Source: Thermodesulfovibrionales bacterium (GTDB lineage: Bacteria > Nitrospirota > Thermodesulfovibrionia > Thermodesulfovibrionales > UBA1546). Taken from it: DNA of 18,798 nucleotides. Shown one piece after another: positions 7,315 through 14,557 of this stretch (its first letter is position 1; each line of letters starts with the position of its first letter). A program made the translations under genes and the position numbers. The stretch is taken from contig JASEHP010000014.1 in NCBI GenBank assembly GCA_030018605.1, positions 1 through 18,798 on the forward strand, written 5' to 3'. The notes beneath the pieces were generated by a model, which saw only the letters and a program-made list of their open reading frames with translations, had not been told where the DNA came from and ran no database searches.

Positions 7315-9318
7315 CTACTTGAACATCTGAACGTACGGCACCTTCTTTAACTCCCATGTGTTGTTTTCTGCATCGTATCTGGAGTTCGTAAAGCACTTCC
7401 AGTTCGCATCATCAATCTTGTTGTAGTCACCCCTGTAGTAGTAACCGGGATATCTGGATTCCTCTCTGAAGAGGATATGCCTTGCATGCGCCTCAACTGA
7501 CAGAATTCTGTGATAGTTTTCAAAACACCGTAAGAGATCATGGAGGTCTTTTGCTGCCATCTTGTTCGCATCCTCTTTGAGCATCTCAAGCTTCTTGAGT
7601 CCTTCTTCAAGCATGGTCTTTGAGGTCATGTACCATGTGGCTACTCCGCCAAAGTACTCATCAGCAATCTTCATCAGTCTTGCCTGAAGCGCTTTCGGTC
7701 CAATATAGTTTGGATTAACGCCAGGCTCTGTTGTATAGGTTTTGTGTTTCTCATAAATCTCAAACGGCAGATAGAGTTCAGCCGCAATCTCATCAAGGGA
7801 CATCTTTGGCGCCGGTTTGTAGTCTGCATGGTCGAGGATATAAGCTATTGCAGCCTTGGCTGCGAGCCTGCCCTCTGCATGAGAACCGGATGAGAATTTG
7901 TGGCCTGATGCGCCGACAACGTCACCTGCCATAAAGAGACCGGGTACGGTGGACATCCTGTTATATCCCCAACTGTAATGTTCCGGCGTGCCGGCAATAT
8001 CGCCTGGACCGCTTACCCAGAACCCTGCGCAGCCTGCATGCGAGCCGAGCAGATAAGGCTCTGTCGGCATAATCTCGGAAGTACTCTTATCCGGCTCAAT
8101 ATTCGTTGCCGCCCATATGGATGCCTGTCCAATAGCCATGTCAAGAAAGTCTTCCCATGCCTCTGCCTCAAGGTGTTTCATCTTCTTGGCGCCTTCTTTA
8201 TCGCCAAGTTTCTCTTTGAAGGCTGCGCCTAAGGCTGCCATAGCGGCAGGGGTTTGCATAAGAATCGGGCCTCTGCCGTCCTTCATAGCTCTCATCATGA
8301 GATGGTTTCTAATAGCCGTACCGAGACCTTTTGCATAGTCTCCGTATCTGGCTACTGCATCATCAAAATATTCCTTATCCGCACAGTAGTCATTGCCAAA
8401 GCTGTCTGTTGCTTTAGCTTTAAAGAACAGGAACCATGCGCCGACAGGGCCATAGCCGTCCTTAAATCTTGCTGGCACGAACCTGTTTTCCATCAAGCTC
8501 AGCTCGGCACCGGCTTGCATTCCGAAGGCATAACCTGAACCGCTGCTGAACACAGGATACCATGTCCTTCCCATACCTTCACCGACCGATCTCGGCCTGA
8601 AACAGTTAACTGCTCCGGCAGTTGCACATATCATCGCCTTTGCTTTAAAGGAATAAATCTTGTTTTCTCTTGTGCTGAATCCGATGGCTGCCGCCACGTC
8701 TTTTCCGTTTGTATCCTTTACTGCCTTCACTATGAAAACCCTTTCAAAGTGGTTCTGCGCCATACCGGTTTTTTCGCGGTTGGACTGGAGTGCCTTCTTT
8801 GCTGCCTCAGCGACAATCACTTTGTAGGACTCACCATTTATCATTATCTGCCATTTACCGGATCTGACAGGCGTGCCACCATCTTTTAACGACTTCTTTC
8901 CGGCCTCCGCAGCCTGGAATCCGTCAAGTGAAAAACCGTCATCGCCTTTTTTCCATATCGGAAGTCCCCACTCTTCAAAAAGCTCAACTGAATTGTCGAC
9001 GTGCCTGCCGAGGTCGAACACAAGGTCTTCCCTGATGATACCCATCAGGTCATTTCTCACGTATTTGACATAATCCTCAACCTTGTTTTCACCGACATAT
9101 GTATTGATTGCGGACAGACCCATTGCAACAGCGCCGCTTCTGTCTGTTGCTGCCTTATCAACCAGAACAACCTTCAGTCCCTTTTCATTGGCCCAGCGGC
9201 ATGCCTCATAAGCTGCCCCGCATCCTGCCATACCTCCACCCATAATCAGGAGATCGCATTCAACTTCGGTTACTTCAGGTCTCTTACAATATGAAAATGT
9301 ACAAGTTTCTTTTTCCAT
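7315..9318 (-). CDS. aprA: Adenylylsulfate (APS) reductase, alpha subunit
   Basis: This 667-residue flavoprotein is the catalytic subunit of dissimilatory APS reductase: APS + 2e- gives sulfite + AMP, reversible in sulfur oxidisers. It belongs to the fumarate reductase/succinate dehydrogenase flavoprotein family and is of normal length for AprA. The FAD motif GGGMAGCG is at 27-34. The substrate-pocket segment ENRFVPARFKDG is at about 277-288 and GSHAGCAGFWVSGP at about 425-438, whose His427 corresponds to the conserved active-site His of the family. The ATG follows AGGAGGTGGATATAA, 13 nt after the aprB stop, giving the usual aprBA order. The protein is cytoplasmic, takes electrons through AprB and is fed by QmoABC encoded just downstream. 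It is followed by a strong hairpin. Confidence 0.98.
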   Translation of the reverse strand: MEKETCTFSYCKRPEVTEVECDLLIMGGGMAGCGAAYEACRWANEKGLKVVLVDKAATDRSGAVAMGLSAINTYVGENKVEDYVKYVRNDLMGIIREDLVFDLGRHVDNSVELFEEWGLPIWKKGDDGFSLDGFQAAEAGKKSLKDGGTPVRSGKWQIMINGESYKVIVAEAAKKALQSNREKTGMAQNHFERVFIVKAVKDTNGKDVAAAIGFSTRENKIYSFKAKAMICATAGAVNCFRPRSVGEGMGRTWYPVFSSGSGYAFGMQAGAELSLMENRFVPARFKDGYGPVGAWFLFFKAKATDSFGNDYCADKEYFDDAVARYGDYAKGLGTAIRNHLMMRAMKDGRGPILMQTPAAMAALGAAFKEKLGDKEGAKKMKHLEAEAWEDFLDMAIGQASIWAATNIEPDKSTSEIMPTEPYLLGSHAGCAGFWVSGPGDIAGTPEHYSWGYNRMSTVPGLFMAGDVVGASGHKFSSGSHAEGRLAAKAAIAYILDHADYKPAPKMSLDEIAAELYLPFEIYEKHKTYTTEPGVNPNYIGPKALQARLMKIADEYFGGVATWYMTSKTMLEEGLKKLEMLKEDANKMAAKDLHDLLRCFENYHRILSVEAHARHILFREESRYPGYYYRGDYNKIDDANWKCFTNSRYDAENNTWELKKVPYVQMFK

Positions 9319-9331
9319 TTATATCCACCTC

Positions 9332-9751
9332 CTATTCTGTTCTTGCCGGCCCGTTAAAGAACCCCGGCTGTTTAAGCGCCGCAAAATCCGGCGCCGGCTT
9401 GCCTGTATACGGATCAACGGAACCTTCCGTTGTTGTTCTGATAGGGAATTTGAATCTCTTCAATATTCCATTCCTGAACTTGATCGTCCACATAATGGAG
9501 TCAGTGCCTCTCAAAGGGATAGTGCTGGACCCGAGGGGAACGAAGTCTGAATAACCCCTCACTTCTATAGCCTGCTGGGGGCAGATCTTCACACAGTTAA
9601 AGCACTCCCAGCACTGCTCGGGTTCCTGATTGTATGCCTTCATCTTTTCCCTATCAAGAGCCATCAAATCATGAGGACAGATATACTGACATGCAGTCTT
9701 ATCCTGCGCCTTGCAACCGTCACACTTCTCTGTAATAACAAAACTCGGCAT
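9332..9751 (-). CDS. aprB: APS reductase, beta (iron-sulfur) subunit
   Basis: This 139-residue ferredoxin-type subunit relays electrons to the FAD of AprA. Two [4Fe-4S] motifs are visible. The first has Cys10, Cys13, Cys21 and Cys25, with the insertion between the second and third Cys that is usual in AprB. The second lies in CWECFNCVKICP. The C-terminal tail of about 60 residues after the clusters is the extension known to wrap around AprA in the family. The ATG follows GAAGGAGGTAAAA. It lies 13 nt upstream of aprA and is separated from sat by 170 nt holding a long imperfect hairpin. No convincing promoter of its own was found in that gap. Confidence 0.97.
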   Translation of the reverse strand: MPSFVITEKCDGCKAQDKTACQYICPHDLMALDREKMKAYNQEPEQCWECFNCVKICPQQAIEVRGYSDFVPLGSSTIPLRGTDSIMWTIKFRNGILKRFKFPIRTTTEGSVDPYTGKPAPDFAALKQPGFFNGPARTE

Positions 9752-9853
9752 TTTTACCTCCTTCAGTACTATTGTTTTTTAAATACAAAATCGGTCTTAG
9801 CTTAAAGCTGTAAATCTCTAACTTGCTCCTTCACCCCCTTTTCATTTTAAATG

Positions 9854-9917
9854 AGTTGGGAGTTCCGAGTGAGGAGTTCGGTGCTTACTCCAAACTCCAG
9901 ACTCAAAACTCCTAACT
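9854..9917. repeat. Imperfect inverted repeat in the sat-aprB gap
   Basis: Two 28-nt arms (9854-9881 and 9890-9917) match at 22 of 28 positions as inverted copies around an 8-nt loop, and several of the mismatches could be G-U pairs in RNA. Each arm is itself built of roughly 7-nt units of the GGAGTTT/GAGT type. It starts 4 nt past the sat stop codon. No U-tract follows, so it does not look like a classic terminator. It may be a dispersed repeat or an mRNA-processing/stability element between sat and aprBA. The rest of the gap (9752-9853) holds the aprB ribosome site and nothing else recognised. Confidence 0.65.
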
Positions 9918-9921
9918 AAAA

Positions 9922-11136
9922 TTATGCGCCTTCTGAATACTTGTGAACCTTTATCTCGACCTTTTCGGTCAAACCTTCATAGTATTTTCTTAAGATAGCG
10001 AGAACCTCAGGGCGGCTGAAGTGATCCGGAACTTCCTCGTTTTCTGAAAGCATCTTTCTTAATTTTGTGCCGCTGAGTAGCAGCCTGTCTTCTTTGCCAT
10101 GAGGGCATGTCCTCATGGAAGCCATCCCGTCGCATTTTGTGCAGTAGAATGTCCAGTCAATCTTCAATGGTTTTGTCTCAAGCGCATCTTTTGGTATCTC
10201 ATCAAATATTTTCTGCGCGTCAAACGGGCCATAATATTCGCCAACGCCTGCATGGTCACGGCCGATAATCTGGTGGCTGCATCCATAGTTCTGTCTGAAG
10301 AGCGCATGAAGCAGCGCCTCACGCGGCCCGGCATATCTCATATCCAGAGGATAACCTGCCTGTATGCTTGTATCCTTTACAAAATAAAGCTCTGTCAGTT
10401 TATTAATCGCCTCCACTCTGACCTCTGCCGGTATATCGCCCGCTTTTAATTTCCCAAGAAGCTGATGAATGAGCACGCCGTCACATGTCTCTATAGCAAT
10501 CTTTGCAAGATATTCGTGAGAGCGGTGCATCGGGTTTCTCAACTGCAGGCATGCAACAGTGCTCCAGCCTTTTTCCTCAAAAATCTTTCTTGTCTCAGCA
10601 GGTGTTTTATAAACACCCTGATACTGTTTCGGGAACATTCCCTCACTCAATACTTTTACATGGCCTGCAATGTTAACTTCTCCCTGTCTCATAACAAGCG
10701 CACACCCGGGATGCTCAAGCTCTGTTGTCTTGAAAATCTGCTTACACTCATGCGCCTTATCTATCTTGTATTTCTCCTTTACTTTCATTGTCGCCATAAG
10801 CTCGCCTGACTCTTCATCAATAAGCGCAATCTCCTGATTCTTTTTAAGGCTGTCAGCCTGCCCTTCTGTTGTTGAGAAGGTTATCGGTATGGGCCAGAAA
10901 GTGCCGTCTGCCATCTTGAACTCATCGCATACGCCCTTCCAGTCATCATATCCCATAAAACCCTTAAGCGGAGTGAACCCGCCGATACCCATCATTATGA
11001 GATCAGCAGATTCCCTTGATGCCACCCTTACTTCTGTAAGGGTTTTAGCCTTTTTCTTTTCTTCATTCAGTTCTTCGCCAGTTAATAGAAGCGGCATTAA
11101 CTTCTTTTGCTTACCATGCGGTTTTACCAGTGCCAT
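9922..11136 (-). CDS. sat: Dissimilatory ATP sulfurylase (sulfate adenylyltransferase)
   Basis: This 404-residue enzyme makes APS and PPi from sulfate and ATP, the entry step of dissimilatory sulfate reduction (reverse in sulfur oxidation). Visible features are QLRNPMHRSH (about 198-207), the QxRNPxHxxH nucleotide-binding motif, GPREALLHALFRQNYG (about 270-285) and GRDHAGVG (292-299). CTKC (332-335) and CPH (344-346) resemble the zinc-binding cysteine site of homomeric Sat enzymes. There is no C-terminal APS-kinase domain, as expected for the dissimilatory form. The start is the ATG preceded by AAGGAGGAAAGA. The reading frame stays open 20 codons further upstream into adk, but that extension lacks a ribosome site. 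It follows adk by 35 nt and precedes aprBA. Confidence 0.97.
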   Translation of the reverse strand: MALVKPHGKQKKLMPLLLTGEELNEEKKKAKTLTEVRVASRESADLIMMGIGGFTPLKGFMGYDDWKGVCDEFKMADGTFWPIPITFSTTEGQADSLKKNQEIALIDEESGELMATMKVKEKYKIDKAHECKQIFKTTELEHPGCALVMRQGEVNIAGHVKVLSEGMFPKQYQGVYKTPAETRKIFEEKGWSTVACLQLRNPMHRSHEYLAKIAIETCDGVLIHQLLGKLKAGDIPAEVRVEAINKLTELYFVKDTSIQAGYPLDMRYAGPREALLHALFRQNYGCSHQIIGRDHAGVGEYYGPFDAQKIFDEIPKDALETKPLKIDWTFYCTKCDGMASMRTCPHGKEDRLLLSGTKLRKMLSENEEVPDHFSRPEVLAILRKYYEGLTEKVEIKVHKYSEGA

Positions 11137-11171
11137 TCTTTCCTCCTTGAAAATTTTAAAATTAATTTTAT

Positions 11172-11819
11172 CTACTTCACGCCTAATGCGTTGCAAACCT
11201 TGCTGAATATTTCATCTATACTGCCGACGCCAGTAACGGATTTTAAAATCCCGCTTTTTTTGTAATAGTCTATGAGAGGCGCTGTCTGGGCATCATAAAC
11301 ATCAAGCCTTCTCTTGATTGTCTCCTCTTTATCGTCATCCCTATGGAAAAGCGCTCCCCCACACTTGTCGCAAACGCTTTCGTTCTTTGAAGGAGAAAAA
11401 TATACATTGTACATCTGCCCGCATCCCTTGCACGTCCTCCTGCCTGTAAGCCTCTTCATAAGGTCATCTTTCGGAACATCCACGCTCAACGCGCCGGTCA
11501 GTGACATGCTAAGCAATGCCAATATCTTATCTAGAGCCTCTGCCTGTGCAGTGTTTCTCGGGAACCCGTCAAGGATGTATCCCTTTTTGCAGTCATCTTT
11601 CTTAAGCCTGTCCTCAACAAGACCCAAAACTACTCTGTCAGGCACCAGTTCTCCTTTGTCCATATAGGACTTTGCCTCTTTGCCGAGCGGCGTGCCTTCC
11701 GCTACATTCTGCCTTAAGATATCACCTGTTGAAATCTGCGGGATGCCATATTTGTCAATAAGTTTTTTGGCTTGAGTCCCTTTGCCCGCGCCAGGCGCAC
11801 CAAGCAATACTATCCTCAT
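11172..11819 (-). CDS. adk: Adenylate kinase, zinc-lid type
   Basis: This 215-residue cytoplasmic enzyme interconverts ATP + AMP and 2 ADP. It has the P-loop GAPGAGKGTQ (8-17), the AMP-binding ISTGDILR (29-36), DGFPRN (84-89) and an extended LID with Cys130, Cys133, Cys150 and Cys153 arranged to bind zinc. The length is typical of long bacterial Adk. It lies 35 nt upstream of sat on the same strand, away from the ribosomal-protein operon (secY-adk-map) where bacterial adk is often found. The fit with its neighbours is direct: APS reductase releases AMP, which only Adk can return to the ADP pool. The start is the ATG after GGGGGTAAGGT. A strong candidate promoter lies about 150 nt upstream. 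Confidence 0.97.
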   Translation of the reverse strand: MRIVLLGAPGAGKGTQAKKLIDKYGIPQISTGDILRQNVAEGTPLGKEAKSYMDKGELVPDRVVLGLVEDRLKKDDCKKGYILDGFPRNTAQAEALDKILALLSMSLTGALSVDVPKDDLMKRLTGRRTCKGCGQMYNVYFSPSKNESVCDKCGGALFHRDDDKEETIKRRLDVYDAQTAPLIDYYKKSGILKSVTGVGSIDEIFSKVCNALGVK

Positions 11820-11971
11820 ACCTTACCCCCTTTATTTCCCTCTCTACGAGCCATCGGCTGCTGTCAGATGGCTTAAAAACAACGCAAAACACAAATCCGA
11901 CAAAACAACTGCCTGTATTTAATTTAATGCAGGACTTTCAAAAAAAAATAAGCAGTCTTTGTAAGCGTTAC

Positions 11972-12000
11972 ATACTATTCTAAATATTGGGTTTTTTCAA
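11972..12000 (-). promoter_or_regulatory. Sigma70-type promoter for adk-sat-apr
   Basis: On the minus strand TTGAAA (12000-11995) and TAGTAT (11977-11972) are spaced by exactly 17 nt. Transcription would begin near 11965, leaving a leader of about 145 nt before adk. That leader contains a 7-bp stem (11849-11855 with 11867-11873) and no obvious ORF or recognised riboswitch. This is the best promoter candidate upstream of the sulfate-activation genes. Confidence 0.6.
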
Positions 12001-12009
12001 GAAAAAAAT

Positions 12010-12031
12010 AAAAATTATTCTATTAATTTTT
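12010..12031 (-). terminator. Weak AT-only hairpin after rdgB
   Basis: An 8-bp A/T-only stem (12010-12017 with 12024-12031) has a 6-nt loop and starts 1-2 nt past the rdgB stop. On the minus strand it is followed by ATTTTTTTCTTG. The U-tract is good but the stem is weak, so it may end the rdgB transcript only partly, with read-through into adk. Confidence 0.35.
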
Positions 12032-12032
12032 C

Positions 12033-12647
12033 TTATAAACCCCTTCTAAGAAAGTCATAAAGCCTTCCAAGCGCCGCGCCCCTGTGGCTGAGAAGGTCTT
12101 TTCCCTTATCTGACATCTCGGCAAATGTCCTTTCATGCCCTTTTGGATAAAAAACAGGGTCGTATCCAAACCCGTTAGAGCCTTTTGGCTCTGTCCCAAT
12201 CCGCCCCTCAGCGTATCCGATAAACGTCTCCACTTTTCCATCAGGGAATGCAAGGGCAATGCAGCAGACAAAGCGAGCGCCTCTGTCTTCGCTTTTTACG
12301 GATTTCATCTCGTTTAAGAGCTTCTCATAATTCCTTTTGTCATTCGCATTACCGCCGACATATCTTGCGGAGAGGACTCCCGGCGCGCCGTTTAAAGCGT
12401 AAACCTCAAGCCCCGAATCATCGGCAAGGGCAGGCATCTTCGTATATTTTGAAACAGCCCTTGCCTTCTTCACGGCATTTTCATCAAAAGTCTTTCCGTC
12501 TTCTTCAACTTCAGGACATTCCGGAAAGTCATCAAGGGTATAAATCGTGACAGGCATATCCCTGACAATCCTCTTTATCTCTTCAACCTTCTTCTTGTTT
12601 CTCGTTGCAAGGACTATATCCAAACCCATACCCCCAAAGATTCTCAT
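12033..12647 (-). CDS. rdgB: RdgB/HAM1 non-canonical purine NTP pyrophosphatase
   Basis: This 204-residue house-cleaning enzyme hydrolyses dITP, ITP and XTP to the monophosphate and PPi, keeping deaminated purines out of nucleic acids. Family motifs are LATRNKKKVEEI near the N-terminus, DDSGLEVYALNGAPGVLSAR (about 76-95), GSNGFGYDPVF (about 156-166) and the final SHRGAAL. The annotated ATG gives MRIFGGMGLD. An in-frame ATG at 12629 would give a start closer to the usual family N-terminus, but neither has a convincing ribosome site. It is 26 nt downstream of the hypothetical gene at 12674-13006, probably in one operon. It also makes PPi, though a functional link to hppA is not needed. Confidence 0.93.
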   Translation of the reverse strand: MRIFGGMGLDIVLATRNKKKVEEIKRIVRDMPVTIYTLDDFPECPEVEEDGKTFDENAVKKARAVSKYTKMPALADDSGLEVYALNGAPGVLSARYVGGNANDKRNYEKLLNEMKSVKSEDRGARFVCCIALAFPDGKVETFIGYAEGRIGTEPKGSNGFGYDPVFYPKGHERTFAEMSDKGKDLLSHRGAALGRLYDFLRRGL

Positions 12648-12673
12648 GCCACTTAACCAAAAACAGGGCTTCC

Positions 12674-13006
12674 CTAAAAATCAGGGAACATCTTAATTAA
12701 AAGCTCTTTATTATTGCCAATCACTGCCTTTGCCGTAAGGATACCGCCTTCAACATAGGCAAGGCTGAAGCCCTTAAAGCCCCTGTGGACAAACTCTTTC
12801 GCATCAGCAGGGCATCCCCTCTCGCACCCTGCAATCCCCCTTGCCATTTGCTGTATAAGCCCTCTTACATCAACGCCGTTAAGAGCAGCGCCTTTTGAAG
12901 AACAGAATTCCTCTATCTGTCCTACAACAGAATCCAGATTAATACGGAATGGATTTTCAACAACAATAGATATTGAATCACTTCCGATGCCAATGCTGAT
13001 CTCCAT
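12674..13006 (-). CDS. Uncharacterised small protein with CxxxC motif
   Basis: I do not recognise this 110-residue protein. It is soluble-looking, with no signal peptide or membrane span, an N-terminal beta-strand-like stretch (MEISIGIGSD, ISIVVENP), a middle helix and three cysteines (35, 61 and 65). The last two sit in GCERGCP. The ATG at 13006 is 5 nt behind GGGGG. A TTG at 13018 would add four residues and is less likely. It is first in a two-gene unit with rdgB and has a candidate promoter 43 nt upstream. The codon usage looks like the neighbours', and the packed context supports a real gene. The paired cysteines might bind a metal or form a redox pair, which is speculation. Confidence 0.75.
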   Translation of the reverse strand: MEISIGIGSDSISIVVENPFRINLDSVVGQIEEFCSSKGAALNGVDVRGLIQQMARGIAGCERGCPADAKEFVHRGFKGFSLAYVEGGILTAKAVIGNNKELLIKMFPDF

Positions 13007-13048
13007 TGATTCCCCCAAGGCGTTATTAAACTTCTGCGCTCTGACACT

Positions 13049-13077
13049 TTGATACTTTTGTTTTTCTTATGTGACAA
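13049..13077 (-). promoter_or_regulatory. Candidate promoter for the 110-residue gene and rdgB
   Basis: On the minus strand TTGTCA (13077-13072) and TATCAA (13054-13049) are spaced by 17 nt. The start point would be near 13042, giving a leader of about 36 nt. It lies in the 160-nt divergent region and faces away from the plus-strand promoter candidate. Confidence 0.45.
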
Positions 13078-13091
13078 CGTGATATTATAGA

Positions 13092-13121
13092 TTGACGACG
13101 CATCAGGCTTCAAGCTGTATT
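13092..13121 (+). promoter_or_regulatory. Candidate promoter for the PilZ-GDPD genes
   Basis: TTGACG (13092-13097) is followed after 18 nt by TGTATT (13116-13121), a moderate -10 match. Transcription would begin near 13128, about 40 nt before the ATG at 13167. It is arranged back to back with the minus-strand candidate at 13049-13077, so the two operons may share upstream regulation. Confidence 0.35.
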
Positions 13122-13166
13122 GCATTTTTTGAAACGTTTCTACAAAATACCTTCACGGCTCTTGTC

Positions 13167-13850
13167 ATGAAAAAGATTATCGCCATAGAAGATATTATCA
13201 GACTGCCGAAGAAAGAGCAGAGCTTTCTTGACAGGTCAGGGTTTGTGCTGCTGCCTGCAGCCTCAAACGAGGATATCCTTGCCGTTCATAAAAAAGAAAA
13301 GGCAGACCTCATCGTGGCAAGCCTTAACTCAGCCCCGATGAGCGGAGAAAAACTCTGTTCCATCATGCGCGAAGCCCCTGAGATGCGCGCTGTTTCAATC
13401 ATCATTGTATGCCCTCCGGAGTCGGATTCGGACATATCCATGGCTTGCAATGCAAACGCATTCCTTTCAAGCCCCGTAAATCCGGCAATCCTTCTTCAGG
13501 AAATGCACAGGCTGCTTAATATAGCAGCGAGGGGCTTTTGCAGAGTTCCCTTAAAGATAAATCTGGAGGGTAAAAAAACAAAGGCATCATTTTCAGGTCT
13601 CATAGAAAACATAAGCGCATCAGGCATGCTTTTCAGTTCAGGCGCAGAGCTTTTTGAGGGCGATACGATAACATGCTTATTCTCTCTTCCTGGTTCCGGA
13701 AGCATAACAGCCGAGGCAGAGATTGTGCGCATTATAGAAAAAGAATCTCAAAATAAACAGAACCTCTACGGAATATCTTTTACGGACCCTGACAACAACC
13801 TCATTTCAGCAATAGAGAAGTTCATAAATGTTTCTGAAAATCGGGCATAG
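13167..13850 (+). CDS. Pseudo-receiver + PilZ domain protein
   Basis: This 227-residue protein has two parts. Residues 1-118 fold-match a response-regulator receiver, with acidic E8/D9 after strand 1 and the PMSG turn at 57-60. However, the position of the phosphoacceptor Asp is Ser52 (LIVASLNSAPMSG) and the conserved Lys is Ser102 (FLSSPVNP), so phosphorylation is not expected. Residues 126-220 look like a PilZ domain. It has RVPLK (126-130), where the second Arg of RxxxR is Lys, and NISASG (148-153), the N/DxSxxG motif, so c-di-GMP binding is possible but weakened. The ATG at 13167 begins a natural first strand. An in-frame TTG at 13092 would add 25 residues of unrelated sequence inside the promoter candidate. 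No strong ribosome site is seen. Its 3' end overlaps the next gene by 23 nt, indicating coupling. An HD-GYP c-di-GMP phosphodiesterase lies 3 kb away. Confidence 0.82.
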   Translation: MKKIIAIEDIIRLPKKEQSFLDRSGFVLLPAASNEDILAVHKKEKADLIVASLNSAPMSGEKLCSIMREAPEMRAVSIIIVCPPESDSDISMACNANAFLSSPVNPAILLQEMHRLLNIAARGFCRVPLKINLEGKKTKASFSGLIENISASGMLFSSGAELFEGDTITCLFSLPGSGSITAEAEIVRIIEKESQNKQNLYGISFTDPDNNLISAIEKFINVSENRA

Positions 13851-14484
13851 GGGAGCAAGGGCATACGAGGTTGAGAACACCCTTGATAGTTTTAAAAGGG
13901 CGATTGAGCTTGGTGTAAATGCCATTGAATTTGACGTCAGGGCATCAAAGGACGGAAAGCTCATTGTCTTTCATGACGATAACCTGAAAAGAGTCTTTGG
14001 AAAGGATATAGAGTTAAATGCTTCGCCATTAAACGAACTGAAACGTCTCACGGAAAATAAAATCCCGACCCTTGAAGAGGCATTGCAATTCATCGGGCAA
14101 AAGACAGAGAAGATCCTCATTGAGCTGAAAGAAACAGGGGATGAAAAGAAAGCCCTTGCGGTTATAAAGAAAGAAAAGCTCCTTGACCGCACAATCATTG
14201 TCTCGTTCCATGAAGAGGCGCTCTCTGAAATCAGAAAACTGGACAGCAAGATAGAAACCGGGCTCATCTATACAAGACATAAGAATCCGATATCTTCAGC
14301 CTTAAAATTAAAGGCGCAGTACCTTGTTGCCCTCTATAAGTTTACCCATACAAAAAATATTGAAGACGCGCATAAGAAAAACCTTAAGGTAATTGTCTGG
14401 ACGATTAATACAAAAGAAGAGGCAGAAGAATACCGCGTCAAAGGCGTTGACGGAATCGCAAGCGACAAGCCGGATGTTCTGTAA
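13828..14484 (+). CDS. Glycerophosphodiester phosphodiesterase (cytoplasmic, UgpQ-like)
   Basis: This 218-residue TIM-barrel GDPD-family enzyme hydrolyses glycerophosphodiesters to sn-glycerol 3-phosphate and an alcohol. Catalytic and metal residues are visible: GHRG (His7, Arg8), ENT (Glu16, Asn17), EFD (Glu34, Asp36) and FHDD (His49, Asp50), followed by LIELKE and the C-terminal VWTINT and GVDGIASDKP elements. There is no signal peptide, so it is cytoplasmic, like UgpQ and unlike GlpQ. The ATG lies inside the end of the PilZ gene in another frame (23-nt overlap), so translation is coupled. No glycerol-3-phosphate transporter is nearby. It could serve phospholipid turnover. Confidence 0.93.
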   Translation: MFLKIGHRGARAYEVENTLDSFKRAIELGVNAIEFDVRASKDGKLIVFHDDNLKRVFGKDIELNASPLNELKRLTENKIPTLEEALQFIGQKTEKILIELKETGDEKKALAVIKKEKLLDRTIIVSFHEEALSEIRKLDSKIETGLIYTRHKNPISSALKLKAQYLVALYKFTHTKNIEDAHKKNLKVIVWTINTKEEAEEYRVKGVDGIASDKPDVL

Positions 14485-14543
14485 AGAGCGCTTCCCCGCA
14501 ATTTCTTTCCGGGGTTGTCATCTGCGCTGGGGGGAGACGCTCT
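14485..14543 (+). terminator. Extended hairpin after the GDPD gene
   Basis: AGAGCG.TTCCCC-type sequence at 14485-14497 pairs imperfectly with 14531-14543 (11 of 13). An inner CCCCG/CGGGG stem lies within the loop. It starts directly after the stop codon and is followed by GATATTATTTAG, a poor U-tract, so termination is plausible but not certain. Confidence 0.45.
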
Positions 14544-14557
14544 GATATTATTTAGAG

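Noticed and set aside
7160..7396. 78-codon minus-strand frame over the aprA end and the palindrome
   Set aside because: It overlaps aprA in another frame, and its C-terminal residues are only the translation of the palindromic repeat.
7315..9751. Using AprBA sequence to decide sulfate reduction versus sulfur oxidation
   Set aside because: Both modes use these subunits, and no dsr genes are present in the window. Assignment would need a tree of AprBA and DsrAB from the same genome.
9854..9917. CRISPR-like or tandem repeat array after sat
   Set aside because: There is a single inverted pair, without regular spacers and without cas genes in the window.
11137..11196. Upstream extension of sat to a Met at 11196, overlapping adk
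   Set aside because: The extension overlaps the adk 3' end by 25 nt, is low-complexity Lys/Ile/Phe sequence and has no ribosome site. The ATG at 11136 has AAGGAGG at a good distance and starts like known Sat proteins.
11849..11873. Terminator in the adk leader
   Set aside because: The 7-bp stem has an 11-nt loop and no U-tract on the minus strand.
13007..13018. TTG start for the 110-residue protein
   Set aside because: The ATG four codons later has a GGGGG ribosome site at a fitting distance, whereas the TTG uses that same G-run as coding sequence.
13092..13166. TTG start adding 25 residues to the receiver-PilZ protein
   Set aside because: The added residues do not resemble a receiver N-terminus and overlap the promoter candidate. 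The ATG at 13167 starts the first beta strand directly.
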